A stretch of 64,000 bases of DNA from JBDREC01 sp043820105 [NCBI: Pseudomonadota bacterium] (GCA_043820105.1 JBDREC010000090.1:155339-219338), one strand, 5' to 3'; counted from the first letter of the stretch, positions 23,142 through 32,657 are shown. A program made the numbers and translations. Notes: generated by a model not told the origin, from the sequence alone.

Positions 23142-25136
23142 ATGTGGTTAAATTATTTGAAAAAGTATAAGTTCTCAAGTGTTATTATTTTTCCAGTTCT
23201 ATTATCTTTATTTTTGTTTTCGTGTACAACAACAAATAGTAAGGATTCGGAAATTAATGCAAATGTTTTAGAAATTCTAAATAATAATCCTGTACTTTTA
23301 AGAATGCATGCTAAACTTTCAATGGATTCAGGTTCTGACCCAAGTATTTTAGATGGTTCTGTTGTTGTTTCAATTACAGATTCAGCTCAAACTCAAGAAG
23401 TGAGTTTAAGTCATGCAGGAAGTGGCTTGTTTGAAGCTGATGCAGTTTCAGTTTTAAGAGGTGATATTAGTGCTACTTTAACAATTGATGCCTCTGGCTC
23501 CTTTGGTGGACCTTATTCAACAACAGAAAATATTACTATCGCAGCTGATGAAGATGAAGGCACAATTAGTTTTAATCTTTTAATAGGTACAGAAGGCGAT
23601 ACTTGTGCAGATCGCATTGTAGCTGAGATTATGACTTCTTATGCTGACGCTGGAGCTAATCAGAAAAAAGTTTCGATTCTTGTAAGAGATGTAACAAGTG
23701 GAACATATTTAAATCCAGCTAATTACAATATAAGTTTAACTCATGCTGTCGGATCAGGTAGTGCAAGTGAAGTTTCTGAAACTATCGATGGAACCTATAT
23801 TGAACATACCTTTGAACTTACAGAAGATGGTCTTACAAGTTATATTCATAATGTATCAATGGAAAATGCTTGTTCATCAGTTAGCTTTTCTGTAAGCGAA
23901 GAATTTTCAAAGTCAGCAACAGTAGTTGTTGATGGTCAAATTACAGTTTTTTCGATTGATACTAACATTACAAGTGTAAAAGATTCGGGTGATACTGTAA
24001 CTGTAACAGTTGAAATTATTGCCAGTGATTCTAATGGCGATGAAATATCAGTTTTAGATGACAGTGGTTTGCCAAGATTTGATTATACTTTAACTCATAA
24101 TCAAAGTGAATCAGTAGTTGTCATTGATGGTGAACAATATGTATTTGAAGATCGACTCTTAGATGGAATAGATTATAGTGGTGAAACACAAGATGTAAAT
24201 GTTTTTGAAATTGCCTTTGATGTTGCCTATGATGTTGAGTCAATAACTTTAGCACTAGAAACAAGCGCAACTCCGGCTGGTTCTTCAAGCTCTTTAGCAG
24301 CAACAGATTCAGAAAATCATTCAATGGTTTTTGAAACAACTTCTTTCGTTACAATGAGTATTGCTTTTACAGATTCTGCTTCAGAAGCTATCTCAGATGG
24401 CGAAACAATTAGCCTATATCTAAATAATAGCCTTCATGCTTCTTGTACAGTGAGTTCTGCTATCTGTGAAATTACAGCTAATTTAAGTGATGTAAATAAC
24501 TGTATAGATGATACAAGCTGCAGCAAAGAATTTGTTTATGTTTATGAATCCGGTGATTATACAACTAGCCTTAGAACAGTTCTGCAGAATAATACAACTG
24601 TAACAGGCTTAAATGATCATGATGATGCAGACCATGTTATTGCTTATTTAGAGAGTGTAGCTGATTCAACAGTTTCAGGACTTGAAGCAGAATTTACAAG
24701 TTTAATCTTTAACCCATATATAAATTTCAGAATTACTTTTGAATCAGAAGGTACAGCAGGATTTTTTTCCTCACTAACAACTGGTGCAAGAATTTACTTA
24801 ATTGCTAGAAAGTATAATACCTCAACCAGAACCTTTGATGAAATATCGATAGAGACAATTCGTGTTGGAAGTAGTGGAGTTTTGCAGTGGCAAGTTGATA
24901 TTGATGATTTTATCGATTCAATAACCACTCCTATTAATAATGGTTGGTCTATCTATTTTAAGTATAGTTGGACATCATCTGGAACTTTTACTGATTATAT
25001 TTCTGTTGATGATATGTTTTTTGATAATTCAATTATTACAGCAGGACAATCTCTTTTAGATGCAGAGACCTATATGTTAGCTAATGGTCAGAATTCAACA
25101 GATATTAGTCTTGGTACTTATCAGTTTAGCAAATAA
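23142..25136 (+). CDS. Exported lipoprotein, beta-rich, function unknown
   Basis: The start is the ATG of MWLNYLKKY, 8 bases after GGAGG; the ATG at 23127 contains that ribosome site. The product has 664 residues with lipobox LFSC (C28). Mature sequence is Ser/Thr/Asp/Val-rich with many alternating hydrophobic strands, and successive units begin with similar phrases (SITDSAQ, SLTHAVGSG, TLTHNQSES, SIAFTDSAS), suggesting tandem Ig-like or carboxypeptidase-regulatory-like beta domains. Cysteines are few and paired (CTVSSAICE, CIDDTSCS). No catalytic motif seen. Expected on the periplasmic or cell surface face of the outer membrane. Probably transcribed from the sigma-54 promoter at 23072. Confidence 0.85.
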   Translation: MWLNYLKKYKFSSVIIFPVLLSLFLFSCTTTNSKDSEINANVLEILNNNPVLLRMHAKLSMDSGSDPSILDGSVVVSITDSAQTQEVSLSHAGSGLFEADAVSVLRGDISATLTIDASGSFGGPYSTTENITIAADEDEGTISFNLLIGTEGDTCADRIVAEIMTSYADAGANQKKVSILVRDVTSGTYLNPANYNISLTHAVGSGSASEVSETIDGTYIEHTFELTEDGLTSYIHNVSMENACSSVSFSVSEEFSKSATVVVDGQITVFSIDTNITSVKDSGDTVTVTVEIIASDSNGDEISVLDDSGLPRFDYTLTHNQSESVVVIDGEQYVFEDRLLDGIDYSGETQDVNVFEIAFDVAYDVESITLALETSATPAGSSSSLAATDSENHSMVFETTSFVTMSIAFTDSASEAISDGETISLYLNNSLHASCTVSSAICEITANLSDVNNCIDDTSCSKEFVYVYESGDYTTSLRTVLQNNTTVTGLNDHDDADHVIAYLESVADSTVSGLEAEFTSLIFNPYINFRITFESEGTAGFFSSLTTGARIYLIARKYNTSTRTFDEISIETIRVGSSGVLQWQVDIDDFIDSITTPINNGWSIYFKYSWTSSGTFTDYISVDDMFFDNSIITAGQSLLDAETYMLANGQNSTDISLGTYQFSK

Positions 25137-25155
25137 GAAAATAATAAAAAAACAG

Positions 25156-25190
25156 AGGAACTGTCCTTATGGAAATAAGGATAGTTTCTT
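25156..25190. terminator. Bidirectional intrinsic terminator between convergent genes
   Basis: AGGAACTGTCCTTAT (25156-25170), loop GGAA, ATAAGGATAGTTTCTT (25175-25190); the stem has G-U pairs. T-rich tails follow on both strands. It separates the 664-residue lipoprotein gene from the convergent 1110-residue gene. Confidence 0.8.
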
Positions 25191-28100
25191 TTAAGATCTT
25201 CTTAAATCTGCATTTCCACGATCATTTTCAGCCAGCATCATCATTGTATTAAACCCATAATATTGAGCGAGCCTATTGTCATGGTTAAGTTGAAATAAAT
25301 GCTTCATTTCAAGTAGCATTGGAATGTCTTCTTTAAATGTTGTATTATAAAAATCTCTAAGGTTTTCATAGCTCAAAGTACTTAATGCTTTAAAAGTATT
25401 TCGTTGATTAAAAAGCGCATATTCTTCCCAATCAAGTTCATAGCCATATTCTTCCTTTAACTTGCCGAGTACAGTGATTGCTAGGTTAAATGTGTTAGAG
25501 CCAAAATTTCCATCTATTTTATAAGAATCTGGAACAATTAAATTTTCATTAAGTGCTATTTTTAATAAAGCATATTGTATGGCCATACCAACTGGAATTG
25601 ATTCACCTGCATTATGAGCATCAGAAACTGCAAGAAAAACTGCATCTTCAGAAACATGAAAGCCATGAGTTTGAGCAAGGCCATTATATCTGGCCTTATT
25701 AGTGTCTCTCATTTGCAAAGCAATATTAGCTGCAAATTTTGGATTTTGAAGCAGTACAAGCGCTTTTTGTCTGTCTATATTATATCTTCTCATGGTAAAG
25801 TTAATTGAAACCTCAAAAGCTCCTGTTGAAGACGCCTCTAAAGATCTTCCCATTAGCATTTGTGAAGCAAGGTTTGCCAGGTCAAAGGCTTCTTCTGCTA
25901 ATTTCTCTGCCAGTTGTGGATTTATATCTTTATGACTTGCATAGGTAAAAGCAAGCATTTTTATTGTATCTTGCGCCCTGCTATCAAAATCATTAATTCT
26001 TTGTTCAATTGTGTCTGAAGTATTATCAAGAAAGTCTGCTGCTCTTTCAAATAAGGCTGCACCTAATCTTTGCACTGCTTTGTCTGATTGGGCCAGTTTG
26101 TCTGACCTTGCTTGCATTCTTTCTGAAGCATTATCCAATCTATCAGTTGCAGCACTTGATGCTTTTTGAATTGTAGGAGAAACAATTTCCTCATTAATTC
26201 TTGGAGCCTCCGCAATTGGGTCACGTGCGAATTCATATGCCTCAACTGAAACTTCGGCTATTGCCCTTGTAGATCTTGATACTACTTCTTTCTTTTTATC
26301 CTTATTATTTAGACCTGAGTTTTCAAGTAGGTCTTCTGCTGCATCTACTACTGTTTCAACAAGCATTTGCTCTCCAACTTCTCTATCCTCTCTTGATTCT
26401 GATCTTAAGGCAATTTCTGAGCCTGTAGCAAGTTCCTGCGCTCTTTCTCTTGATAAAACCTTATCTTTTGTGTCTGCATTTCCACCAAATTCCCTTGCTC
26501 GTATTGCTTCTAAATACTCTACGTCTTCAGGGTCTCCGCCTGTAGAAACTTCAATTGCTTCAACAATTTCAGAATCTATTGTACCACTAAAGGTTTCCTC
26601 ATTTCTTCTTATAAGAACCTCTCTGTATGCATATGTTCTTTCTTCTCGCCATGGTTGCTCTATTGCTGCCTGACAGACCTTTTCAATTTGGCTTCTTTGG
26701 GCTACGAATATGGTACCTTGTAATGATCTTTCAGAACCCCATCTTGCTATTCTTAAGTCTAGGCCTTGATCGATTTCATCAAGGGTAGCTGCGATTCTTC
26801 TTAATTGAATGTAAGTCCACTCCGTTTCTGATGGTGGCGGACAAATTTCATTTACAAATTCTGTTTGAGAATAATTTTTTTGTACATCAAGAACTAGCCA
26901 TTTATTTTCATCATACATCATTTGAAAGGCAATTAATTGATGTTCTTTGATTCCACCAGTTAATTCAATATATTCTATGAATTCATTTATATCTCTAAGC
27001 TTAGGCAGCCTTTGTTTTTCTCCACCAATTAAATTATTAGGATTAATCCCTGCATAAAAACAAGCAAGTTCAAGGTAGGCCCAGTCTTCATAAACATCTT
27101 TATTTCTATATCGTTCGCTGTATTCTGCTTTATAAGCATCAATTGCATTATCATGATCACCAATATAGAAGAAGCCTGTTATATGTTCTGGAATATTACT
27201 TTGAACATTGCCTGATATTATATGACCTGCTTGATTTTTAACATTATCGTGATTCAAATAAAAAACATCACTTGGTGCAAAAATCTTACTTGCTAGCATT
27301 AATGAAAGAGGGGTTTTTCTTTCAGCATTTGTAATTTCATGAGTAATAAAAACATCAGAAAATCTAATTTCTTCATTTTGTCTAACGCGATCAGTTACCT
27401 TAATTGCTTCCCATGTACCATTTACAAGCCTTTGAGGCCTTGTTTTTTCTAACAGGGAATTGATCATCCCGGATGTTGAAGCTATGAAATTAAGTTCTCC
27501 AGGAACAGAATATTTTTCAGCGAATAAAGTTTTAAAGCTAGCTGTTTTGTTTGCTATAAACTTAATTGTATGTAATCCCCTGTTAATTGCTATGTGACTT
27601 GCAGATGATGTGAAATTTTTTGTCTCATCTGATTCATATGAATGAGGAATATTTGCTTTTGATCCATGATATCTTGTTTTTGTATAGCGGAATAAAAAGC
27701 CAAGAGTTCCAAATTTTGCTTCATCTTTACTAGCTGCATCCCAGAAATATTCAAAGGATTTTATATCTCTAGCGCTTGGATGGGTAAAGATACTATCACT
27801 TATATTTGGAATATATTGTTGATTTCTTACATTAGCAGCCCAATCTGTTTCATATATATGTTTCAGAAAATAATCGCTGGCTTGCCTTGCAAGGTACCAT
27901 GCATGACCATAGGGGAAATTTCTTTCAAATAAAGCCGAGAGTGTTCCTATTACATGTTTCGCGCATTGTGCTCCTTCAATGTAACCATCTTGATTTCCAG
28001 AAATAACTGCAATAACATCATCTGTCCTTGATCCAATAATTAGCTCCTGGACTGTTGGTGATAAGCCTGATCTAAGTTCACCTAAACTAAAATCACCCTC

Positions 28101-28523
28101 AAGTGGTCTGACTATATCTTCTGGAAAGCTATAATCTTCAATAATAATTTCTGAAGCAATGCTTGTAAGTGCATCACTTGATACTTTTAGTAAGTTTATA
28201 TCATTTAGTCTTTGTAAAACGCCTTGCTTTTCTTGGGGATTATGGCAAGTGATTGAAACCTCAGATTCAGCAAGTAACCACCTAAATGTTTTTCCATTTC
28301 TAACAAATTCTTGTTCTGGTGCTCTGATTTGAAAAGAATCAAGTCCTAAATATTCAGCGAGCCTTGTTTTATAACCACAAGTTTCTTGTAAAAATGGATT
28401 TTCTTGAATGGTTTCAAAGGTAGGCAGATTAAAAGTGATCTCTAAATCAGAATCATTTGCATATGCATATGAAAAAGTAAAAAGTATGGAAAATGCTAAA
28501 ACTAGCAAAATTAAATGTTTCAT
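25191..28523 (-). CDS. Large exported protein of unknown function (1110 residues)
   Basis: Sec signal peptide at residues 1-22 (ILLVLAFSILFTFSYAYA with a likely AYA cleavage site); no lipobox. The first 640 residues are mixed alpha/beta with several Cys and Trp; residues about 640-900 are strongly helical and charged (repeated EE, RR, ERMQARSDK, FERAADFLDNTSDTIEQR), probably coiled coil. The C-terminus is helical, ending in ENDRGNADLRRS. No catalytic or binding motif is recognised and no transmembrane segment is evident after the signal, so it is probably periplasmic or secreted. A consensus sigma-54 promoter (28562-28577) lies 39 bp upstream on the same strand. Confidence 0.85.
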   Translation of the reverse strand: MKHLILLVLAFSILFTFSYAYANDSDLEITFNLPTFETIQENPFLQETCGYKTRLAEYLGLDSFQIRAPEQEFVRNGKTFRWLLAESEVSITCHNPQEKQGVLQRLNDINLLKVSSDALTSIASEIIIEDYSFPEDIVRPLEGDFSLGELRSGLSPTVQELIIGSRTDDVIAVISGNQDGYIEGAQCAKHVIGTLSALFERNFPYGHAWYLARQASDYFLKHIYETDWAANVRNQQYIPNISDSIFTHPSARDIKSFEYFWDAASKDEAKFGTLGFLFRYTKTRYHGSKANIPHSYESDETKNFTSSASHIAINRGLHTIKFIANKTASFKTLFAEKYSVPGELNFIASTSGMINSLLEKTRPQRLVNGTWEAIKVTDRVRQNEEIRFSDVFITHEITNAERKTPLSLMLASKIFAPSDVFYLNHDNVKNQAGHIISGNVQSNIPEHITGFFYIGDHDNAIDAYKAEYSERYRNKDVYEDWAYLELACFYAGINPNNLIGGEKQRLPKLRDINEFIEYIELTGGIKEHQLIAFQMMYDENKWLVLDVQKNYSQTEFVNEICPPPSETEWTYIQLRRIAATLDEIDQGLDLRIARWGSERSLQGTIFVAQRSQIEKVCQAAIEQPWREERTYAYREVLIRRNEETFSGTIDSEIVEAIEVSTGGDPEDVEYLEAIRAREFGGNADTKDKVLSRERAQELATGSEIALRSESREDREVGEQMLVETVVDAAEDLLENSGLNNKDKKKEVVSRSTRAIAEVSVEAYEFARDPIAEAPRINEEIVSPTIQKASSAATDRLDNASERMQARSDKLAQSDKAVQRLGAALFERAADFLDNTSDTIEQRINDFDSRAQDTIKMLAFTYASHKDINPQLAEKLAEEAFDLANLASQMLMGRSLEASSTGAFEVSINFTMRRYNIDRQKALVLLQNPKFAANIALQMRDTNKARYNGLAQTHGFHVSEDAVFLAVSDAHNAGESIPVGMAIQYALLKIALNENLIVPDSYKIDGNFGSNTFNLAITVLGKLKEEYGYELDWEEYALFNQRNTFKALSTLSYENLRDFYNTTFKEDIPMLLEMKHLFQLNHDNRLAQYYGFNTMMMLAENDRGNADLRRS

Positions 28524-28561
28524 AATATTTTCACCCTAATAAATTATGTAATCAAATATAT

Positions 28562-28577
28562 TGCAAGAAATGTGCCA
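28562..28577 (-). promoter_or_regulatory. Sigma-54 (-24/-12) promoter for the 1110-residue exported protein
   Basis: Reverse strand TGGCAC-ATTTC-TTGCA, a full consensus match with GG-N10-GC spacing. The ATG on the minus strand is at 28523. Confidence 0.85.
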
Positions 28578-28794
28578 ATGTCATTTGAAAAAAAGCAATA
28601 AAATAGGGTGCTTATGTGAAATAGGGAATAGTGAAATAAAAGTTTCTGGGTTTTCTATGTCCCAATTTGCATTTCAGGGTCTTATTTTAAGAGTAAAATT
28701 AAAATAAAATCTTCAAAAAAAATTAAATGTTATCCAGATCACATTAATAATATAATTATTAGTGTATAATAATAGATGACACATGATATATGTT

Positions 28795-28823
28795 TTGACC
28801 TATATGCTAATATGTGAGATAAT
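28795..28823 (+). promoter_or_regulatory. Sigma-70 type promoter for the repeat lipoprotein at 28853
   Basis: TTGACC (28795-28800), 17-bp spacer, GATAAT (28818-28823), 29 bp before the ATG. This lipoprotein therefore seems outside the sigma-54 set. Confidence 0.65.
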
Positions 28824-28852
28824 AGCATTTATAAGTTAGAGAGGGGGAAGGG

Positions 28853-30592
28853 ATGAAAAACCTTTTAATTTATTTTATATTTATCATTTCAACTGCTTTC
28901 CTGTTTGCCTGCACAAATCTTGAATTAAGTGATGACTCTGATGATAATCTTCCCAGCACTCTTCCACAGGAAATAATTGGTGAACTGGAGGTCGCTCTTT
29001 TAGCTGCAATTCCAAGTGCTACAGCAGCTGCGATTCCAAGTGCTACAGCAAATGCGATTCCCGGTTTTAAGTTTATTGAAGCAGATTCAGGGGGGATTAT
29101 TTTAACTAATATGACAGAAATAGATGTTGAAGGATTGATAGGTAGTGCTGAAAGGCGAATTAGCGATCTGGGTTTAAGTGAATCTGGGTCATTAAATGAT
29201 ATAATTCCAGTTATTTCTGATGGAATGATGCTTGGATTGTCGGATATTTCAAGTGAAGTTGATGTTGATGAAAAGGAAGATTCAATAAATTTAATGGTTG
29301 AAACCTTATCTTCCTCAATTTCAGGAAGAGAAAGCTATTTTGTTGATAATTCTGCTGAAACTTCCTTGACTGCTATTGAGGAGATATTTCACGATATGTC
29401 ACAAAGTATTATTTCTAAGCTAGATGATGCTGGTTTTGGTGTTGATGATATCAGTCTTTATTCTTCATCAATTATGGAACAACTCATTGCTAAAATTGGA
29501 AACTCAGGATTAAGTGAAGATCAAATCGGTCCTGTAACTCAAAGAATTTGTCAGGGTGCGATTTCTTCTTTAGGATTAATTCAGGGTATTGATGAAACGT
29601 ATTGTTTGGCTTTTGCCTCCTCAATTGTGGAAGGGGCTGTTGGAGGGCTTGGAAGAATATCAGTTGAAGGATATAAGCTCGAGGATTTAACTTCAGCATC
29701 TTCATCATTAATTAAGGGTGCTATTAATGGACTTGGAGATATTTCTTTTGATGGTTATGATTATAATTACCTTGATGACATGACTTCAGCGATCGTCAGT
29801 GGGTCCGTGGCAGGGCTTGATCGTATTCAATTCACAGGTTATGATTATAATTACCTGGACGATATGCTTAACTCAATGTCATATGCTGCTACTTTGGCAA
29901 TTAATGATATTAGTATGGATGGTTATGATATTAATTTCATGGATGATATGGTTGGATCAATTACTACTGGGGCTACTCGTGGATTGATGTCTATTGAAAT
30001 GGAGGGCTATGGGGCCGATAATGTGGACGAAATGGTTAACAGGATTACTGAAGGAGCCTCTCGTGGAATTTCAAAAGTTAATGGGATTGAAGCAAGCCAG
30101 TATGAAAATATGCTCAGCCATTTGAGCTCTGGAGCCACTTCAAGTCTTGGTGAGATGGAAAGTCACTATGGAACTAATTTTAATAGAGATAGTTATCTGG
30201 AGGCTGTTGCCAATGGCACAGCTGAGGGTCTTTCAGAGATGATGACTTCCTCATCAGATTCAACATATTCTCAAACTGATTATCAAGAATGGATTGTTGA
30301 TGGAATGGAGCGAGGGGCGAGTGAGTCTGGTTCCAGTAATTACGAACATAATATGGAATCTTATTTTGATGGAGCCTGGGATTTTAATCACAATGAAGGT
30401 TCTACAGGAAGTGGTGATACTACTGATGATCAGGACCTGGGCAGGAATCAATTTAATGATTATATGAATAATCATGGAGATGGCGACGGCGATGGAGACG
30501 GAGATGGAGACGGAGATGGAGACGGAGATGGAGACGGAGATGGAGACGGAGATCTATATGGCTATGAATACTGGGATAATAACCAGCATTAA
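28853..30592 (+). CDS. Repeat-containing lipoprotein with Gly-Asp tail
   Basis: 579 residues. Lipobox LFAC (C20); AGAGGGGGAAGGG just before the ATG is a strong ribosome site. Residues about 47-69 contain a short tandem repeat (AAIPSATA twice). From about 260 to 425 there are at least five imperfect units of 35-37 residues built on GxxxGLxxIxxxGYDxNYxDDM, e.g. GLGDISFDGYDYNYLDDM, GLDRIQFTGYDYNYLDDM and AINDISMDGYDINFMDDM. Near the C-terminus thirteen consecutive Gly-Asp pairs come from a DNA microsatellite (30476-30553), followed by LYGYEYWDNNQH. Acidic repeats of this kind commonly bind calcium; that is inference. No enzyme motif. Confidence 0.85.
   Translation: MKNLLIYFIFIISTAFLFACTNLELSDDSDDNLPSTLPQEIIGELEVALLAAIPSATAAAIPSATANAIPGFKFIEADSGGIILTNMTEIDVEGLIGSAERRISDLGLSESGSLNDIIPVISDGMMLGLSDISSEVDVDEKEDSINLMVETLSSSISGRESYFVDNSAETSLTAIEEIFHDMSQSIISKLDDAGFGVDDISLYSSSIMEQLIAKIGNSGLSEDQIGPVTQRICQGAISSLGLIQGIDETYCLAFASSIVEGAVGGLGRISVEGYKLEDLTSASSSLIKGAINGLGDISFDGYDYNYLDDMTSAIVSGSVAGLDRIQFTGYDYNYLDDMLNSMSYAATLAINDISMDGYDINFMDDMVGSITTGATRGLMSIEMEGYGADNVDEMVNRITEGASRGISKVNGIEASQYENMLSHLSSGATSSLGEMESHYGTNFNRDSYLEAVANGTAEGLSEMMTSSSDSTYSQTDYQEWIVDGMERGASESGSSNYEHNMESYFDGAWDFNHNEGSTGSGDTTDDQDLGRNQFNDYMNNHGDGDGDGDGDGDGDGDGDGDGDGDGDLYGYEYWDNNQH
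30476..30553 (+). repeat. In-frame hexamer microsatellite coding (Gly-Asp)13
   Basis: Thirteen 6-bp units, mostly alternating GGAGAC and GGAGAT with three GGC-containing units at the start. Being 6-bp, gain or loss of units keeps the frame. Confidence 0.95.
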
Positions 30593-30610
30593 AATTTATA
30601 AAAAATATTC

Positions 30611-30892
30611 TTATTTAGTATCTAACAATTTGATAAGATGCCAGCCGAATTGAGTTTGAAAAGGTTCAGAAGTGTCACCCTTTTGCATATTCCACGCCAT
30701 ATCTTCAAATTCCTTAACCATTGCACCTTTGCCAAACCATCCAAGTGATCCACCTTCTTTACCTGATGGACAAAGAGAATTTTCCTTCGCTATATCTTCA
30801 AAACTTTTTCCACTATCTACATCAGTTTTTAATTGCTCGGCTTCTTCCTTAGTTTTTACAAGCACGTGACATGCATTAACTTCATTGTACAT
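30611..30892 (-). CDS. Parvulin-type peptidyl-prolyl cis-trans isomerase (PpiC-like)
   Basis: Stand-alone 93-residue parvulin domain with no signal peptide, so cytoplasmic like E. coli PpiC. Landmarks: ACHVLVKTKEEAEQL (8-22), the active-site cysteine in SLCPSGKEGGSLGWFGKGAMV (about 39-59), FEDMAW and the closing TQFGWHLIKLL (about 80-90). Isolated gene whose stop is 18 bp from the convergent repeat lipoprotein gene. A weak AGGAG lies before its ATG. Confidence 0.95.
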   Translation of the reverse strand: MYNEVNACHVLVKTKEEAEQLKTDVDSGKSFEDIAKENSLCPSGKEGGSLGWFGKGAMVKEFEDMAWNMQKGDTSEPFQTQFGWHLIKLLDTK

Positions 30893-30915
30893 AAGTACTC
30901 CTTTCTTAGTTTATT

Positions 30916-30950
30916 AGCTGTAGGCTGTAAGCTATCAGCTATCAGCCCTA
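30916..30950. repeat. Heptamer array, AGCTATC/GGCTGTA family
   Basis: Degenerate 7-mer units (GCTGTAG, GCTGTAA, GCTATCA twice) in the leader of the parvulin gene; a further member of the heptamer class. Confidence 0.6.
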
Positions 30951-31087
30951 AGCAGGAATTTGTTAGGATAATAATTAAAAAGCAAATTGCAAACATAAAA
31001 AGTAAATCAAAAGGTTCTTAATCATTGCAAAACCGCTTGGCATTTCCTACTATTTCAATAATTAAATAATTTTTCAGGCATTGCAAA

Positions 31088-31729
31088 ATGAAACTAAAAC
31101 TTCAGACTACCTTTGAAGAAATTCCTAATTCTGTAATTCATGGCATAGGTTTTTTGCTTTCCATTGCTGCCCTAGTTTTAATGGTGGTGTTTTCTGTTAA
31201 GAATGGCAATGCCTGGCATGTTGTAAGCTCAAGTATTTTTGGCAGTACTTTAATAATTTTATATTTATCTTCAACTTTATATCATGCTTTTTTCCATAAA
31301 AAAACAAAAGCAGTTTTTAGATTAATGGATCATATTGTTATCTATTTGTTGATTGCAGGGACCTATACACCTTTTGCTCTTTGTGTGATTCAAGGAGGCT
31401 TTGGCTGGACTCTATTTGGCCTTGAATGGGGACTTGCAATAATTGGAATTGTTTTTAAAAGTATTACAAAATACAAATATGATTTTTATGCAACCCTTGG
31501 TTATGCGTTAATGGGATGGCTTGTAATAATAGCAATTGGACCACTGTTTATTAATTTGTCATTTATGGGTATATTATGGCTCGTATTAGGTGGTTTAAGC
31601 TATACAATTGGCATAATCTTTTATTTTTTTGATACAAAAGTAAAATATTTTCATTTTTATTGGCATGTATTTGTTCTAGGTGGCTCGATTTGTCACTTCT
31701 TTGCTTTCTTTTTTCATGTTATACCATAA
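31088..31729 (+). CDS. Hemolysin III / YqfA-type PAQR membrane protein
   Basis: Seven hydrophobic helices in 213 residues. Family landmarks are EEIPNSVIHGIGFLLS at the N-terminus (E and H residues of motif A), SSTLYHAF (about 62-69) with the conserved Ser and His, MDHIVIYLLIAGTYTPF (about 79-95), and the C-terminal metal-site pair in WHVFVLGGSICHFFAFF (about 192-208). The conserved Ser/His/Asp set resembles the zinc site of PAQR receptors. The 'hemolysin' name is historical; physiological role is uncertain. The next gene follows 18 bp downstream. Confidence 0.92.
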   Translation: MKLKLQTTFEEIPNSVIHGIGFLLSIAALVLMVVFSVKNGNAWHVVSSSIFGSTLIILYLSSTLYHAFFHKKTKAVFRLMDHIVIYLLIAGTYTPFALCVIQGGFGWTLFGLEWGLAIIGIVFKSITKYKYDFYATLGYALMGWLVIIAIGPLFINLSFMGILWLVLGGLSYTIGIIFYFFDTKVKYFHFYWHVFVLGGSICHFFAFFFHVIP

Positions 31730-31747
31730 AATTATTGAGGTGTTTTT

Positions 31748-32488
31748 ATGTCGGAAAAAAATAAAAAGGTTTTTATTGTTAATGGGAGTCACAAGGGAAG
31801 AAAAGGAAATACTCATGTGCTTGTTGAGGCTTTTATTAAGGGAATAAAAAAAGCTAATGCCCAATTTGAATATATTGTTTTAAATGAATTAAAAATTGAA
31901 AGCTGTAAAGCCTGTTTTTACTGCTGGAGAAAGACAAAGGGCTTGTGCTGCATTAATGATGATATGAAAACTTTAATTGAAAAGTTTATTGCTTCGGATT
32001 TTGTTGTGCTGGCTAGCCCTCTTTATATTGATAATGTTTCTGCTTTAATGAAGAATTTTATGGATAGACTGGTTCCCATTTTAGATCCACGTTTTGAGCT
32101 TGATGAGAATAATGAATCATTGCATAAAAAAAGATATTCAAAGTATCCAGACTTAATTGCCATATCAAATTGTGGATATCCAGAGCAATCTCACTTTCAA
32201 GCTATTTCATTGTTATTTAAAAGAATGACTAGAAATATGCATTGTAAGCTAATAGCAGAAATATATAAAGAACAAGGTTCTTTATTGAAAGTAGATAGGC
32301 CTTTACATAATCCAAATGTAGATAGTTATTTAAGTGCTGTGGAAGAAGCGGCTCATGAAATAATGAAACATATTTTCATAAGTAGTGAAACTAAAAAAAA
32401 ATTATCCATATCTTTATCAGCTAAAGAAGACTACCTTAAAGAAGCAAATGAATTTTGGGAAAAAGCATTGAAAAAAATTGAGACCTAA
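31748..32488 (+). CDS. Flavodoxin-like NAD(P)H-dependent FMN reductase
   Basis: 246 residues with an FMN-binding flavodoxin fold: VNGSHKGRKGNTHVLVEAF (about 10-28) is the phosphate loop, and CKACFYCWRKTKGLC (about 53-67) a cysteine-containing loop as in iron-sulfur flavoproteins and related reductases, followed by ASPLYIDNVSALMKNFMDR (about 92-110). The Cys spacing differs from the compact CX2CX2CX4-7C of archaeal iron-sulfur flavoproteins, so an Fe-S cluster is possible but not shown. Follows the HlyIII gene by 18 bp, so co-transcription is plausible. Confidence 0.85.
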   Translation: MSEKNKKVFIVNGSHKGRKGNTHVLVEAFIKGIKKANAQFEYIVLNELKIESCKACFYCWRKTKGLCCINDDMKTLIEKFIASDFVVLASPLYIDNVSALMKNFMDRLVPILDPRFELDENNESLHKKRYSKYPDLIAISNCGYPEQSHFQAISLLFKRMTRNMHCKLIAEIYKEQGSLLKVDRPLHNPNVDSYLSAVEEAAHEIMKHIFISSETKKKLSISLSAKEDYLKEANEFWEKALKKIET

Positions 32489-32527
32489 ACTCCCTTTTTG
32501 TTGCCGCAATGCAATAAAACTTCCAGC

Positions 32528-32539
32528 TTTAACATAAAA
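32528..32539 (+). promoter_or_regulatory. TTTAACATAAAA motif upstream of sigma-54 promoter
   Basis: 12-bp match to the motif at 18242, 18257 and 18750. It ends 58 bp before the -24 element at 32598. It overlaps an inverted pair TTCCAGC (32521-32527) / GCTGGAA (32564-32570). Confidence 0.5.
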
Positions 32540-32597
32540 TAGATTTTGGGCAGCCTGTAAGGGGCTGGAATTATAGTTTATTGTTGCGTGGTGTTTT

Positions 32598-32613
32598 TGG
32601 CTTCTAATTTGCA
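32598..32613 (+). promoter_or_regulatory. Sigma-54-like promoter
   Basis: TGGCTT-CTAAT-TTGCA with GG (32599-32600) and GC (32611-32612) at the exact 10-bp spacing; -24 half differs from TGGCAC at two positions. Upstream of a 33-codon frame and the 205-residue exported protein. Confidence 0.6.
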
Positions 32614-32657
32614 GAAAACCTCATTTAACTTTGATTATGCTAAGGGATGGGATAAAC

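Noticed and set aside
29490-29708. 72-codon minus-strand frame inside the repeat lipoprotein gene
   Set aside because: Antisense shadow without start signals.
31036-31056. TTGGCATTTCCT upstream of the HlyIII gene as a sigma-54 element
   Set aside because: No GC at the required 10-bp spacing.
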